Positions 11,782 to 25,250 of a DNA stretch of 64,000 bases are shown here, in pieces. Every line of letters starts with the position of its first letter. Within the stretch, counting starts at the first letter, position 1. The position numbers and the translations under genes are program-made. Below the pieces are notes generated by a model. It saw only the letters and a program-made list of their open reading frames with translations. It had not been told where the DNA came from and ran no database searches. This stretch comes from Rostratula benghalensis (taxonomy: Eukaryota > Chordata > Aves > Charadriiformes > Rostratulidae), in contig VXAI01000092.1 in the NCBI GenBank assembly GCA_013399305.1, positions 1,045,997 to 1,109,996 of the forward strand, read 5' to 3'.

Positions 11782-14700
11782 AGATATATACACATATATT
11801 GCAATGTGGTACTTCTGAGTATTCAGCTCTCTGCAGGAGGACTCTGGTGCTGGGCGCTCTTCTTCAGCTGGGAATGTGGTGTGAGTGTTGTGGGAGAGGT
11901 TTGGAGGGGTTGCAACGAGATCTTATCTGTTAAACATTTTAAGAGCTTATCTGCTCAAATAAGTTGTGCACCCATGAAGTGAAGGTTTGTTTTCCTCATC
12001 CTTATGACAACGAAGGGGAGTTACCGACGAATATAATAAATTCCTAAAATAAGGGTCAGTTGGCAACCAGACTGTGATTCTGTGAGTAAACTGTGTTGGT
12101 CCATATTCAAAGTTACTCTCTGCTGTGGAAAAACTCAACTTATGAGACAGTACTGCTGACACTGATTTTAACATAAGCCTCATCATATTTTTTTCTTAGA
12201 GCAGCAGAGAAAAGCAACTGAGTGAGAATCTTAGGCTTTATTTTAAAAAGGAAGGTCAGTGGTGGAGGATCTTGGAACATGATCTACATGCATGCTAATA
12301 CCTCAGTAGACACAGAAAAAAAAATAGTGAAGCAATTGATTAATCTGTTAAAAGTCTCCTACTTAAACTTATTTCATTATTTCCATTTTTGTCAGCGTAT
12401 CTCTGGACGTTTAACAGCTTTGGGCAATTCAGATGCTGCAGCAGGAAACCAAATGGAAAACAACAGGGGATCCTGAGTTAGTGAACTGTGTTGTCATGGG
12501 CATTCCTACCAGCCCAGGTAAAAGAATGGTTTGGCTGTGTTTGCACATTGTTTTTAAGCTACCATCTGTGTTGATGGACACTCATGGAGCAGCTCCACAT
12601 CACCTGGATGCAGGCCAGGGTGCAGCTGCTTCAGCTGTGGCCCTGGCTGGAACCAAACTGAGATAAACCTGGCTCCTAGTGCACGTGTGGCATGCTGGGG
12701 GCTTTCATAAATCTAGGAGCTTGAAGAAAGTGGGAGTGGTCTGAGGGGACAAGCTGGAGTTACAGAGTCAAGTCTCTTGGAGCTTTCTTTGCATGAAGAA
12801 GGCCAGAGAGTCCTTGCAAACTTACCTGACTCTCTAGACCTGCTCCTGCAGGATGAGCTTGGGTAGAGGACACCATCCCTCTCTGCCAGCAGTGAGCCAT
12901 GAGCAGTATGTCTGGCCTGGGGGAAAGAGGAGTTGCTTGAGCCATAACTAGTGGCTGTACCAGGGCTTGCTGTGACAGCAGTTGGTGGTCCTGCCTGCCT
13001 CTTGGGCACATTGCTCCAGTGCCCATCTCCACAGCCCGTGGTCTGCACAGTCCTGCTGGGGCCAGAAAGGATACTTGCCTGTGACAAGGGGAAAGCAGGG
13101 CTGCTGGGTGAGTGTTTCCTTTTTTCCACTCAGGAGGCACAGATGCACTGGCTGTGGGATCCTCCTTCAGGCATTAAATATGGTGAGGGAAAAGGATGGC
13201 TACAAACAGGTCTCAGCCAGTTTGGGTAAGGAAATGAACTCATGGCCAGTAATAATATCAAAAGGACAGTAGAAAAATTACAGCTGTGAGCTTGGAAAAC
13301 AACAAAAACACACACAAAAAAGTTAAAAGCCCCCAGGGAGAACTGCAGAGGTGCCTCCACCCTTTTAGGTTGTCAGCAAACATCTCAATGGCAAAGTGAG
13401 TGGAAGGCATCAAAATGCATTCAAAACTCTGCATCTCTCCAGGCTAATAATGTATGCACCTCATAACTCAAGAAACACAGGCACCAGCTCAGTGGGCAGA
13501 CAACGTTTTTTAACCTCTTTCTTCTTCATCTTTTTTTTTTCAATAGGAGAAAAGAGGATGTTGGGCTAATGTTTTACTTGGGTTCATTAATCTGTCTCCT
13601 CAAATGGCAAGATGAATCACAAACTCATACTCAGTTGTTTTCCAAGTTGAAGAATAGATTTAAAATTTTCCTTTCACAAAAAAGATTAACGGGCCAAAAT
13701 TTGACAGTTGTTGTTGGCGAGTCTCTTCCAATGAAAAGAGGTGTCCTTCACACGCTGAAACCCATGCAGAGCCAGAGCCTGCAAGCAGAGTGCCTTGTGC
13801 TTCTAAGTCTTTCTGAACAGGGACCACGGTCACAAAATCTGTAACATAAGGACCACATTCTGAATTACAGCACAGTGAATAATTGGCAGTGACTGACTTG
13901 CCTAGTGAACATTACTGGCCTTCCAAGTAGACTTGCCCCAATGTTCCTAAATGTGTTCAGTGTGAGCTGCTCATGCACAGATGTCTGTGCATCGCTCTGG
14001 TTTAGCTAGCTCAGTTGGAAGCAATTAATGATGTTAGCATTTGATGCTCAAAATTCAGGCTGCAGAAGTCTCAGCAGTTCCTTTCCTCCCTCAGAGTGAA
14101 TGTTCTGTGTTGTTTCAGAGCTCCAGTTAAAGGAAGCATTCAAGCATGTACTAATCGATGGATGGGCCCGAAAGCCGGCTCCCAGGGTAGATGTGCGCAA
14201 AGCTGAGTTCTTTGTTTTTTCCTGTAGCATTTGCTGATGCTGCCCCATCCTGGCTCACAAGCCTCTAAGTACAGATATCAGCCAAATTCACTGCTCCAGG
14301 CAACTTCCTTACCAAATTTGCCAAAGATTCCTGTTCCAAAAATCTCATCTTTCAGTCCTGAAAAAAGGATGTTTATAGTCCTCATTACTGTGGAATAATG
14401 TGAAAAATGTATAAAACATGTCAAAGCTGTCTTTAAGTCTTTGTTTTTGACAAGTGGAGCTCATTTGAGACTCTAAATGCACAGAAGGCCATGGATATAT
14501 TCCTGACTGCCTGCTCAAACAAGCTTCAAATCAAGATCTTCGTGTCTTGGACTGAATCTCCACTGTCTTGTGAAGGCATTCTCAGGACCCCCATGAAGAG
14601 GGGCTGCGCCAGCCACCCTTACTCCTGCCCCCTTTGGCATGGTCAGAGGTACAGCCCGTGCACACGCTTCAGGGGACCTGGGAATATGTGTCCAAACACA

Positions 14701-14889
14701 GCCCATAGTGACCTGCCAACAGGCAGTCTTGCAGAAGCAACGCCCAGTGGTCACAACAGCAGCCAAGTGGCTCAGAGGTGCATGGGCCGCTGAATCCATC
14801 ATCATTCACAGCTACATAGACACAGACTATGGGATTAAATGCCAAAATCACGCGGAAGACAGTTGAGGACTTGAGTCCACAGTCTACTG
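10291..14889. other. Gene-free stretch
   Basis: Holds the ATCT microsatellite and a short A-run near 10965. The overlapping frames on both strands at 12.7-13.3 kb lie in moderately GC-rich DNA, lack splice-site logic and match no family I know. Confidence 0.55.
11728..11781. repeat. ATCT tetranucleotide microsatellite
   Basis: An uninterrupted ATCT array of about 13 copies, preceded by GATTGATCG and followed by TAGATATATACACATATAT. The array is long enough to be length-polymorphic. A short plus frame here gives only a repeated SIYL peptide and is not a gene. Confidence 0.95.
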
Positions 14890-14968
14890 AGAATGTAGCA
14901 AAGCACTTAAGCAAAGCAACAGTCCAACAAAGCACTTAGTATGCACTTAACTTTAAGCCTGTAAGCAA
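14890..14968. mobile_element. Decayed MITE-like fossil, one arm
   Basis: The block AAAGCACTTAAGCA is followed by a second AAAGCACTTA, then GCACTTAACTTTAAGC. This matches one arm of a palindromic ancient sauropsid repeat that I remember as AAAGCACTTAAGCA...GCTTAACTTTAAGC. The opposite arm is not recognisable. It could also be a small local duplication. Confidence 0.38.
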
Positions 14969-17900
14969 TTAATTTTTGAGTATTCATAGCTATAAGGAAT
15001 CAAAAGAAGAAAAGCTGTCCTGTATTACATGGTGAGCGGATTCATAAGCCTGCAGTACAGTTTTCTGAGTATGGCCATGTATTCTCCTTCCTTACTGAGT
15101 GCAATGAGACCTTCCAAAGCTTCATAATGTCCTGTTGATAATTATGAGATTGACCAGTAGTTACTGAGAAGGAAAGTAAAGTGATGATTGGATCTTCATT
15201 CCTCAAAATCTGCCAGGTATGTGCTATTACCAGTGCCTCCTTGTAATACTGCATACCACAAGTCTGTTGATGTATAATCCTGAAAGAAACTCCAGCCCTG
15301 TGCAGTGTACGATCCATCCTCGTATATTTAAACTGTATGAGTCACAGTGCATTTAGAGATCTCCTTCCATGTAAGTGTGATCTATTTACAAGCATGCGTA
15401 GGTTTTCAGAGTTTCACAATAGCTGGCAGAAGAGCATAATTTATCTAAAAACTCTCATTTTGTTCTGGTCTATTTGCTAATCATGCGAGCATAGCTATTT
15501 TTTTGGAAAATACAGTGTCTGACTCCAAATTTAAAGTAAAACTTTGGTCCTGCTCTATCCAAGGTGCTTCATTTGCAAGACACTTTCTCCTGACAGACCT
15601 TTGACATTCAGTACCAGCTGGTTCAATGCAGAATAAACACAAATGTCGTAATTTATGTAGAATCTGGTATCTCCATGTACTGTGCATATTTCAGAAGTCA
15701 AGGACATTCAGGCAAATAAAAGCCACTGGATTGTGCCTAACACAAAGCTGGTACAGAATATAACTTTTACGAGCCTCACAAGATTAATTTAGACTCCGAA
15801 ATCTTTATTATCCTCATTCCTTTGTTGAAAGTAATAACTGAAACCGCAAGCTACCATCGGAAGAACCACCCAAGCAGCAAGTTGGTCACTGGCAGATCTT
15901 TTATATTAGACCACTGGGGCTAAATTCCATTTGTGTTTCTGTGCCTGATGTTCCTATTGACTGGTTCCAGGCAGCTGCCTGCTTACTGCCTTATTTAGGT
16001 CCTGTGACTCACTCTCTGAGGCTCCCCCACTGCCATAAGGAGATAGGTGAAATTTAGGCCACAGGTTTTTTCTACACCTACTCAAAGATGAGGACGGTTT
16101 CAGTGCAGCTGTGCATGACTGTGGGGCTACATCCACACAGCTGCTGGCTCCCTCTTCACTGACCTGTTTTGCACCTACCCTTTCTTGCAGATTCTTCCCC
16201 TGTGTGTTGTACCAATGATATTTTCTTGCGTAATGACAGCAGGTGAAGACCTCCCACTTTGCCTTTTCCTCCTGAATTGTATCAGACTGTGTAAAGCAAT
16301 GAGCTAAATTAGGAATCTGGAACTTCTAGGGGCATTTGGAAATAAAAGGCATTACTTTTGTTTTGTGAAACATTTTGAGATGTATTCTTAGAGAGTGCTA
16401 TATAGGCGCTATTATCATTATCAATACCGGGCAATTCAGCCCATCAAATAAATTCAACAGATGTAGCACTGCGCAGAAAAGCACAGTCTCAGTTTTGAAG
16501 GCTTTGTGGATCATATACATTCACAAGAGGTGCCCCTAGAGTATAGATGCCCCATAGATTGAGACTAGCATTAAGAATAACAAAATAAAGAACTGCAGGG
16601 GAGCATCACCAGTCATCTCTGTATGCAGGAGTGCACAGGCTGTATGGTACGACTCAGATGTAGTCACTGATCATGCACACCAGGTACCTGGCTGGGCACA
16701 CTGGGTTCTGCCCAGACCCCATTTCTGGGTATATTTATGGGGTGTAGGAGGGCACAGTAGTAATTTGTAGGCAGCTCTTGCCCAAGTCTGGGTGTGTACC
16801 TGGAACCAACGTGCTCAAAGGTACTCACAAGTCCAGGAGTTCACACACAACCTGTTTAATTATTTTTTATCAAAGAAGCAATTTCTGCCCTGGGTTACAT
16901 TCTCACACCTCACCCTCTGGAGTTTGCTCCTGTGGGTCTGATAGCAGAATTTAAAAGCAGCACAAATTTATCAAATGAGAAACCATGAAGAATCTCTCTC
17001 CAGAACAGCAGTCTCAAAATCCCATGAAATGACTCTATAAAAGCCTCCTGCAGCCAACTCTGCAGACAGTCCCTCTCTGTGGTTTCAGGCAAGTAAGAGC
17101 TATGCAGTTCTCACCCTGATGAAGTACGTAGCAAATACCTCAATGACTCAGTGCAGCCAAGATTTCACCCAGGAATTTAAGTGCTACAGTGGTATAGCTT
17201 GCTTTCTTGACAACTGGGAGAGATGGACAACAGCTTGTTTAGGCGTATTTAAAAACAAACTGTTGAAAGGGAATACAGCATTGTTGCTAAGACTTTGTGG
17301 GCATGTTTCTTATTTGTGCTAGAAGACCTGACACAGAAAAGCAGGAGAATTTTTTTTCTGAAGGCTAATGCTCTTTCCTTCATACCAAGCAACAGCACCG
17401 TGCTGTACTGCCTGGAGGAGCTGCTCCAGGGAGTACCTCAGTTGCATTTTGCCAGGAATAGGAAGGTTGATTTCACTGCTGCTGTTGGGATTGCTCCCTC
17501 TCTGCATGCTGTTGAATCATTTGGGCTGGTGAAGACATATTTTGGGGTATGCATCCTCTTGTAGAGAGATGTCTTTAACTTTTTAGGAAGGAACACCTGT
17601 GCCACAGGTATTTACAACTGGGAGTAAAGTGACCCTGACCCTCTGTTCAGGTTCTACCTGTTTCTAGCTGATCTACTTAAGCACTTTGTCAGGAGGATGA
17701 AACACTTCCACGGTTTGCTTCCCTGTTTCAGAGAGTCCCTGTAAAAAGTTTCTGGGCCTGAGGATGTTTCTTGGGCAGGCCAGAGCTTACCTACATACAG
17801 ACTTTTTTAGTTGCTGGTGATGCTACCTCCTCTGGGTTCTGAAGAAGTTCTTTGCTTAGAGTGGGATTAAGGAAAATTTCCTCTCTGAGGGAGCATACGA

Positions 17901-20900
17901 GACCCTGGGGAGTGAGATTTAAACACAGGAATTAAGAAAGTATTTTCTGGGACTGCCTTGTTCAGCTTAGAAGCACATCACTGGGACACCACCTCAGCTA
18001 AGGGTGACTGCAGCAGGACCATCACATTCAAGTGATGCTGAACAGAGGAAACATGGGCAGGGCTGTGATGTTCTGGCTCACATTTACGTACTGCAGTCAA
18101 CGCTGCGGATATGAAAAGACGCATCTGGTTTCTCTAGAGAAATACCCAGGCCAAACCTCCACAGGCCCCAGCTAGGTGAGAATATTGTTATATCTGAATC
18201 TTGAGCAACACTTGGTAGCATACCTTAAATCTCTTCCTTTGCCACATCACTTTAAAAATAGATTTTACCAGGTAGATACATGGAGACACATTGTTACTAT
18301 TGAGGAGAGTTTAACATTGAATCAATTTATTTAGGGATGTTAGTCAATTCTGTATACGGAAGTGTTAAACAATAAGTTTGAGATACGATGCAGAGATCAG
18401 TTCTTGATATTTTCTGTGTGATAGGAGAGCCAGCTGCATGATTTTCAAGCATCCTTCTATCCCTAAACTCTGTATCTATGTCTTCCTTGCCTCAGAGAGA
18501 AAAAAGGCATGAACATGTGAAAAATGTTGGCACATACACACTGTGGCTCAAATGAGTTGAGGTCTGAGAGACAGAATGCTCTATATTTCTGTGTCTGACT
18601 TGATTTTTTATGTATTTTCCTTGTATGTAATGTATTTCTCTTTTCCTTCTCCTGTGCTCTCATTGCACACCAAAAAGTGTTTTTCTATCATTTCCTTGAT
18701 TTTGAGAATTTTGTACAGACATTTAAAAATTGCAACATTTTGTTAAGATTTGGATCATTCTTGCAAAAAGGTAGATCTAGTCCAAACCTGTTAATTTGCA
18801 TTCAGACAGTTGAGCACATAATTCTTGTGAGCAAGATTCAAATGCAGTTCATAATAAGACTGCATGTATGCCAGGGAAGGGGATGGTCTCTTTTAGGTGG
18901 CTTCTTTAGTTTGGACTAGATTCCTCATTTTAGTGCACGAGTCATTTTAATGTGTGAGGGTTTTTTCGGCCACTAGAGGTGGTCCAAAACAAGAGGCTCT
19001 GATCTGAGAAAAATTTGTAAATTATTGGCTTTGGCCAAGTTGGCCTGAAAACTTTTTTTCTTTCTTTCTTATTTATGTTCAGGAGCTGCAGCAGTTCCAC
19101 CCTCCTATCTCACCCCATAGAAAGAAACGCTGGGGCTTGTCTCAGTCCTCCCAGGACTTGGCTCTGCAGCTTTGAATCAGGCAGCTCCTCCTGAGGCTTT
19201 GCAGGATGCCAAGATGCCAGCATCCCTGCCCTGAACCGAGGGAGTCAAGAGCCAATCAGAGCCAGAACTTTGAAGCTTCTCACTTTTGGGAGTTACTGGA
19301 TCTCCAGACTCAGGCTGTACTGCCTGGCATCCCTCACCCAGCCCTGAAGACTGGGATCAGCTGCCAATCCTCATGCCAGGGCTACCTTGCCTACGAACAG
19401 AAGTCCCACTGCCAAGAGCCTGCGGCAGCCCCAGCCGGCTGGGCTGGTTCAGCATCACTGACCCAGAGAGAGTGGTCCTGGTTTTGTGTATCCCGCCCAG
19501 AATCCAGGCATGGATGTGCTTATTTAATTTGGTGAAAACAAATGTTGGTGAATGAATAAGAGGTTTTTCAACCAAAAACATTGCAGGAGTAGAAACAAAA
19601 TATTTTCCCATGAAGTAGCATATTGTCAGAAAAAAATCCTTGCCATGTTTCCTATAACTACAGGTAGTCTCTAGAGCGAGCAAGATGCTTCTTTACAAAG
19701 AATGCACATAGAGTGTAAGATATGAAGCAATGCCCCTCCTCCCTGATGTTTCCTATTAACCACTACAGCAATCTGTATTACCTTTCTCACCTCCTGCAGA
19801 TATTTGAAAGATAAACTAATTCCATCATGATGGAGCCCGACCAGCCCAGACCAGATGCCCTTAAGAGCAAGGAGTTGCTCTAAGGATCCCTTCTGATCCT
19901 GAAAGGTTTGTAATAGAAACCTTTTGTAATTGTGCTAATCTTCAAAGAAGCAATGTGAAAATTCATGATGGGGACGACAAGCCACAAGACTTGATATTTA
20001 AAAAAAATACATCATTTGCCAGGACTGCCAGCTGCTGGCCAGACATTGAATGAGCTGCCTTCCTCAAAACAGAGATGTCCCCCATCTGCTGAATAAACGC
20101 TCCCTTTGTGCACATTTTCACAGCTGAGGTTTGAACCAAGAGCCTTGTGGTCTGCAGACAGCAGCTCCACAAAGACAGCCAAAATGTTTCTTGCTCTGGA
20201 CTAGACAGGCAGGAAGCTAAAGCCTTTCTCAGCTGGAAGCATTCTTTGCCTATCTCACAACATCCCTTCCAATCATATAAAAATCTTTGAAGGAGAACAT
20301 CTCCCTGCAATCCTTCACAGAGCAAATCCACTCAGGGAAGGCATATTTCTGGGAAGGAGCCAGCTTTGCTTGGTGGTCCTGGCTTTTGGCATCCACCATG
20401 ACTCAGTAGGGAAGAGAGAATAAATAAAATACTATTAAGAGGTACAACAATGTTACCAAATGGGATAGTGCCTTTCCCAATTAGAGTTGTTTTTCCTATC
20501 TCCATATGTTGCATATTACAGAGCCCTTTTGTTGGTAAACATATCCATGGCTCCCTGCAGGGGTGCCAGGGCCACTCACCAGCAACTTGGAGACTGAAAT
20601 TGCGCATGAAGTCTGATATGCCATGCAAAGATGGTCTTGTTTCCATGTGCACTCTACTATAACACAGAGATGTTCTGAGAAGCTGGCAGTTGGCACACCG
20701 ATTCTTTCACAGGTACCTCTCCCTAAGAAAATGGAGGGAGGCTGGGAGTAGTCTTAGTGATTTTTGTTTCTTTGTATGGTGGTTCCACAGTAATAATAAA
20801 GCAACTAAAACTTTTCCATTGCTCCCTTCTGCCTGAGAATCTCTGAGACCTTACCAAGAATGACGGCAACAGTACAATGTTATTGCAGTTTCTAGTTGAG

Positions 20901-21603
20901 ATATGAAGAAGCAAAGGGATTTTTCATAGCACTTAGACACAGGAGCTGGTAACAGGAGCTTAACAACTCACTGCGTATCAACCACGCTGTGTCTGTGTTT
21001 CTGCTCTCAGCCCACGGCAGATCCAACTTAACTGTCTTTCTCTGTGGACCAAGTTAAGTTGTTACCTCACCTTTAGTGGCAGACTTAGAGGTTATAAACA
21101 CATGTACAGACAGTTACTGGGACTTAGCTGTTGTGTGATTATCTGCATATGATGGTAACTCACTTTTCTGTCTAAGCTTAGAAATCACCTGGCGTGTTGT
21201 TGGCAGAACAGGTAATAAAATTCCCAAATCCTGGTCCTCAGAGCTGGGCTTTAAGCACTGTTCTGTCAGTTCATTTCATGCTGCAGCAAACCAGGCACAA
21301 CTGCGTAACAAAGCCTGAGCTTGAACCACAGGAGACTGACTATTCTAGTGCAGGTACAGTATGGGCTTTGAAATAGGATCTGCTTCTGACTCCAGCTCCT
21401 ACTTCGTTAGCCTTTCCTGGCTAACAGAGTAAAAGCTGAAGGGCACAGGAAAATGTCTTTGTTGCCTATTTCTCCATTAAATGTGTGTGATTCAAGAGTG
21501 ATCATTGCCACCTCACTCTATTTATCTGTTTCTTCAGCAGGCTCTCATGGTAACCAGCAACTACTATATTTAAAGAATGCACTGTACCACACCTACTCGC
21601 TAC
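14969..21603. other. Gene-free stretch
   Basis: Contains the repeat tail at 16.4 kb. Otherwise there is no recognised exon, element or RNA gene. Confidence 0.55.
16355..16425 (+). repeat. Ancient SINE/LINE-tail-like fragment
   Basis: AAACATTTTGAGATGTATTC is followed by AGAGTGCTATATAGGCGCTA and TTATCATTATCA. This order (CTTTGAGAT, then GCTATATAA, then a TTA-rich tail) is typical of the 3' tails of ancient vertebrate SINE and L2/CR1-like elements. The body upstream is not identifiable. Confidence 0.38.
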
Positions 21604-21803
21604 AGTGTTTTGCCATGGAAGAGTGAGAGAAAGAGAGAAAGAAAGAGAAAGACAAGAAGAGAGAAAGACAAAAAGATTGAGAAAGAGACAGAGGTGGAAA
21701 AAAACAACAAACAAAAAACCAACAAACAAAACCAACAAAAAACCAACAAACAAAACCAATAAAAAACAAAACAAAACAAAAAAACCCAAACAAAAAAAAT
21801 AAG
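21604..21803 (+). repeat. Purine-rich tract fused to a 24-base tandem repeat and A-rich end
   Basis: Positions 21622-21700 are almost pure purine (GA/GAAA units). They are followed by two near-identical 24-base units at 21713-21736 and 21737-21760, differing at the last base, each built of A-runs, CCAAC and CAAACAAAACC. A third, degraded CAAAA-type stretch runs to 21801. Several short frames on both strands here are by-products of the low complexity. Confidence 0.85.
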
Positions 21804-23999
21804 ATGGTACCTCATGTCCCTTATCAGAAGAAGGGAAAGATTAGATTTATTTCTGGAATGACTATGAATACCAGATCAGTTAACTGCAATTTAGGAGGTC
21901 TTTCTATATAGTCTACCCAGTCCCAGTTATTTTAATTCTGTGTTGCCAGCTGGCCTCTGCAGAGATCTATTCAGGGTTCAATTCTAAACAGTAATGTTTG
22001 GGAAAAGTACAATCTAAAACAGACAGATCTGTATGTGTTTAGGTTTTGCTTTCTTTCCACTTTTAAATATTAAAAATTGACTCCAGCTGTGGGGTAAAGT
22101 AACGCCCAACCTATAAAGACACTGACAAATAAATCACAATGCAATTTGCTGTGCATTTGCTGAGGTCTAAACACCAGCTCTTGAAAGGAATTTTCCATGA
22201 TTACATCTTGGGAAGATATCTTCACTACCAACAACTCGTTTGACTTTTATACTTCTTAAAAGTCATCACATTCCAGCAGGGCCAGACCCTGCCATTACTT
22301 CTCTGGCACATATCTCAGGAGTTAAATGAGCTATCTCATGCTACCTAGGACATATGCAAAGCTTCACTATTCCTGTGTAGCATGTTGTGAACCAGAACAG
22401 CTACCTTGTGTTTTTCGAATCCACCTTTTACAAGGGTAAACAGATGATTGACTTTTCAGCCCCCTCAGCTGATCAATTCTGCTTGAGTCCACTTCTTTGC
22501 TGTGTCAAGTTTAGGCAGCCTTGCCTGACGTAAAAGCTTTTATTACTGTTAATCTCAAAATCACTGAATAGCAGAAGGTTTCCCACTTCATCAGGGTGCA
22601 GCCCAGAGAAGTCAGTTTTAGCTCCTGAATTGTGATCCAGCTCACCCTGGCTCATTTTGTGGCCTGCAGCAATCACTCCTGCCTGTCCTACATTTCCTCC
22701 TCAAAAAAGATAAATATTTAGTGTTCAGGAAAGGAAGAAGAAGATGGAAATTCCATTCTAAAGGCACTGCACTACTTGTTTTTCAGGGAGCAGACACTAA
22801 TCCACAGAGTCCCCTTCATCTGAACAGCCTGGGTAATAATCTAGAAATAGCTCTGATGTTGATATCATATTTTTAAAATTATAAATTAACTTACAATTGA
22901 AAAAAGCTGGCTTTGAACCAAAACCCCTTGAACTATCCTATTTCAATTATTTACAAAACATTAAAAAAAGAAACTTTCTGGCCATTGCCCTGTTCCTGCC
23001 AAAAGTTGCAATGTAAACTTTTTTGTGGGGAAAAATAATTAAAGCAAAAATTCCTGACCAGTTCTGCTCTGCATGGCATTTCACTGGCGCTTACTTCAGA
23101 TCTGCAAGTTGGTCTCCCCTTCAGAGCCGGCCTGCAGAAAGCCTGTCCCCACCAGAGAGGGGATTTAAGAGGTTCCTGCTGTTCCCTGCCTCCAGCTTCA
23201 CTACCGCTGCCTTTATGGCACTGGCTCAGTGTTTTGTGTAGTTTTGTTCTGAACCAGATTCAGTGAAAAATAAAAAGAAAAGGCTCCGCTAAAAGATGCT
23301 TTTGTTTCTACCGGATCAGTTCCCTGATCCAACAATTTTCTAATGAGGGGAATGAAAAAAAAAAAATGCTGGCAGAGATGCTTAGAGCCTCCTGCACATC
23401 TGCCTGGTCACTGGAGGAACTCTGAAGAGCAACTTCCCTTTTAAAAGACATAATTGGGTCCACAAACAAGTCCTTCGTGTCCCAACACCTTTGCCCTCCC
23501 TGTTGAAACAGCTGCACACAGGTTCTCTCATGGTCAGTGTCAGGCCACCCTTTAGAGAAACACCCTCCCCAAGTTTAGCTTTCTGTTGGAGTTTCTGGAC
23601 CTTCTTACCCTCAGGAGGAATGCACTCGGGAGTGTCTTTTCATCTGGAAATCCCAAAAGGAGAAACAAGAACGCATTCTTAGGTTGAATAGAAACTACAA
23701 CAGAAGTCTGAGGTAACTAAGAGAAAGGCCCCAAAGCTCTCGCCACCAGAAAAGTTGCAAAAAAATCTGACTAAAACCAAAAAAGGTTTCAGTGAATGCA
23801 GCTGATGTAGAAAGTGGAGAAATCCTACCAAAAAGGCTGGAAAATAAGAAGTTTTAAACAGATGCACAACATAATTAAGAGTAACAAGGGGACAGTGTGT
23901 TAGGACAAAGCAGGAGAGACAGATAAGAAGTTTATTGTGGTAGGTTAGACATTTCATGCAGGAGAGCTTAACAAAACATGGACAGCCAAAGAATTATTG
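21804..23999. other. Gene-free stretch
   Basis: AT-rich with short chance frames only. An A-run occurs near 23357. Nothing else was recognised. Confidence 0.55.
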
Positions 24000-24560
24000 A
24001 AAGCAAGGGGAAAGTAATGGGATCTCTCTCGACTTTAGTAAGATTTTCAACATTTTGCTATATGATGTTCTCCTGCAGAAGCGTGGCAGTCTGGGCTAGC
24101 TGAAGATGCTATGGGGAGGATGCACAAATACTTGGAAAGTGTAATTAGAAAGGTACTCAAAAAGTAGTTCTTGAGAATTTGCTGACAAACAGGAATAGTT
24201 GCATGCATCAGGTTTCATAGAAATTTGTTCTGGGCTTGGTACTGTTCTGAATTTTCATGAATGACTTGAATGATGGAAGAGCAAACATGCTTGTGAAATT
24301 CGCACATGACATCACACTTGCAGGCACTTTGGGGGCCAAGAAAAGAATTTAAAATGATTTTGATAAATTTAAGAAATGGTCTGAAAGCAATTAGGTGAAA
24401 TTCAATAAAGGCAAGTACAAAGTCCTAGACTTGGGAAGGGAAAAATCTATCACACAAAGACAAAATAAATGCAGGAATGTCGCTTTCTAAAAATAAGGCA
24501 ATTTTTGAAGCAGAAAGGACGAAAATTGCAGTCTAATTTTCTTGAATCCCGGGGGCAAAG
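24000..24560 (+). mobile_element. CR1 LINE reverse-transcriptase fossil, plus strand
   Basis: Conceptual translation of the plus strand gives scattered but ordered reverse-transcriptase blocks. LDFSKIF (about 24030) corresponds to the LDFSKAFD motif. GLVLF*IFMNDLNDG (about 24234-24278) corresponds to the GPVLFNIFINDL block. FAHDITLAGTLG (about 24300-24335) corresponds to the catalytic FADDTKLGG motif with its first Asp replaced by His. VKFNKGKYKVLDLG (about 24395-24437) corresponds to the FNxxKCxVLHLG block. Stops (near 24249, 24349 and 24391) and the lost aspartate show it is dead. A GCAGAAAGGAC block near 24510 extends the match. Homology fades after about 24560. Confidence 0.8.
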
Positions 24561-25250
24561 AGAGTGTTGGGTAATGAATGGGCACTCCTCTAAGACTTTA
24601 GCCTTAACTTTTCACCTACATGAAAGATCACAGGAGTTCTCACATTTCCATTTCCTAAAAGACATGGAAGGGGCAATAGGCTGGCTTTGTTCTCCCTTGA
24701 TGCCGAGACTCTTCCTTACTGTACTACTGCTGTAAGTCAAGGTGTATTTGAAAACTCTAGTTTTACATAGGGCCTCTCCATTTTCCTGGATGATAATATC
24801 CTGCCTGGCCACATGGAGTTAAATGAAAGCCGTCTGTTAGTAAGAAGCTAGCAGGAAATGAAACAATGTAAAGCCATAAATAAGTATAAATCTATAAGGT
24901 CCATCTTGAAGAATACCACGAGTCCCTCAGAAAGGGAATCGATCGATGAGTAAATGGTCCTTTCAGTGGCTTTGAGCGTGCATGAGGCTTGTTACCAGAG
25001 AGAGATTTTGTTTGCTGGCGGGGAGCCACAATGGTCACCCCAAGAAATCTTTGTCGAACAACCGGTCTTTGATGGGCTATTCAGTTCTGATACCAGCATG
25101 GGGTCAAAGGAGAGATGCTGGTGTGGAAGGCAGTGTGGGCAGGAGCATCTGGAAAGAGCCACTGCAGGACAGGCAGACACCCAGGGAGGGAAAAGGGGCT
25201 GCCTGCCCTCTGCCTGTGCAGCACACAGGTCAGAGATGGTGCTCTCACTC

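Noticed and set aside
11636..11818. Frame encoding a SIYL repeat peptide
   Set aside because: Produced entirely by the ATCT microsatellite.
21577..21815. Several Lys/Arg-rich or Phe-rich frames on both strands
   Set aside because: By-products of the purine and CAAA repeats.
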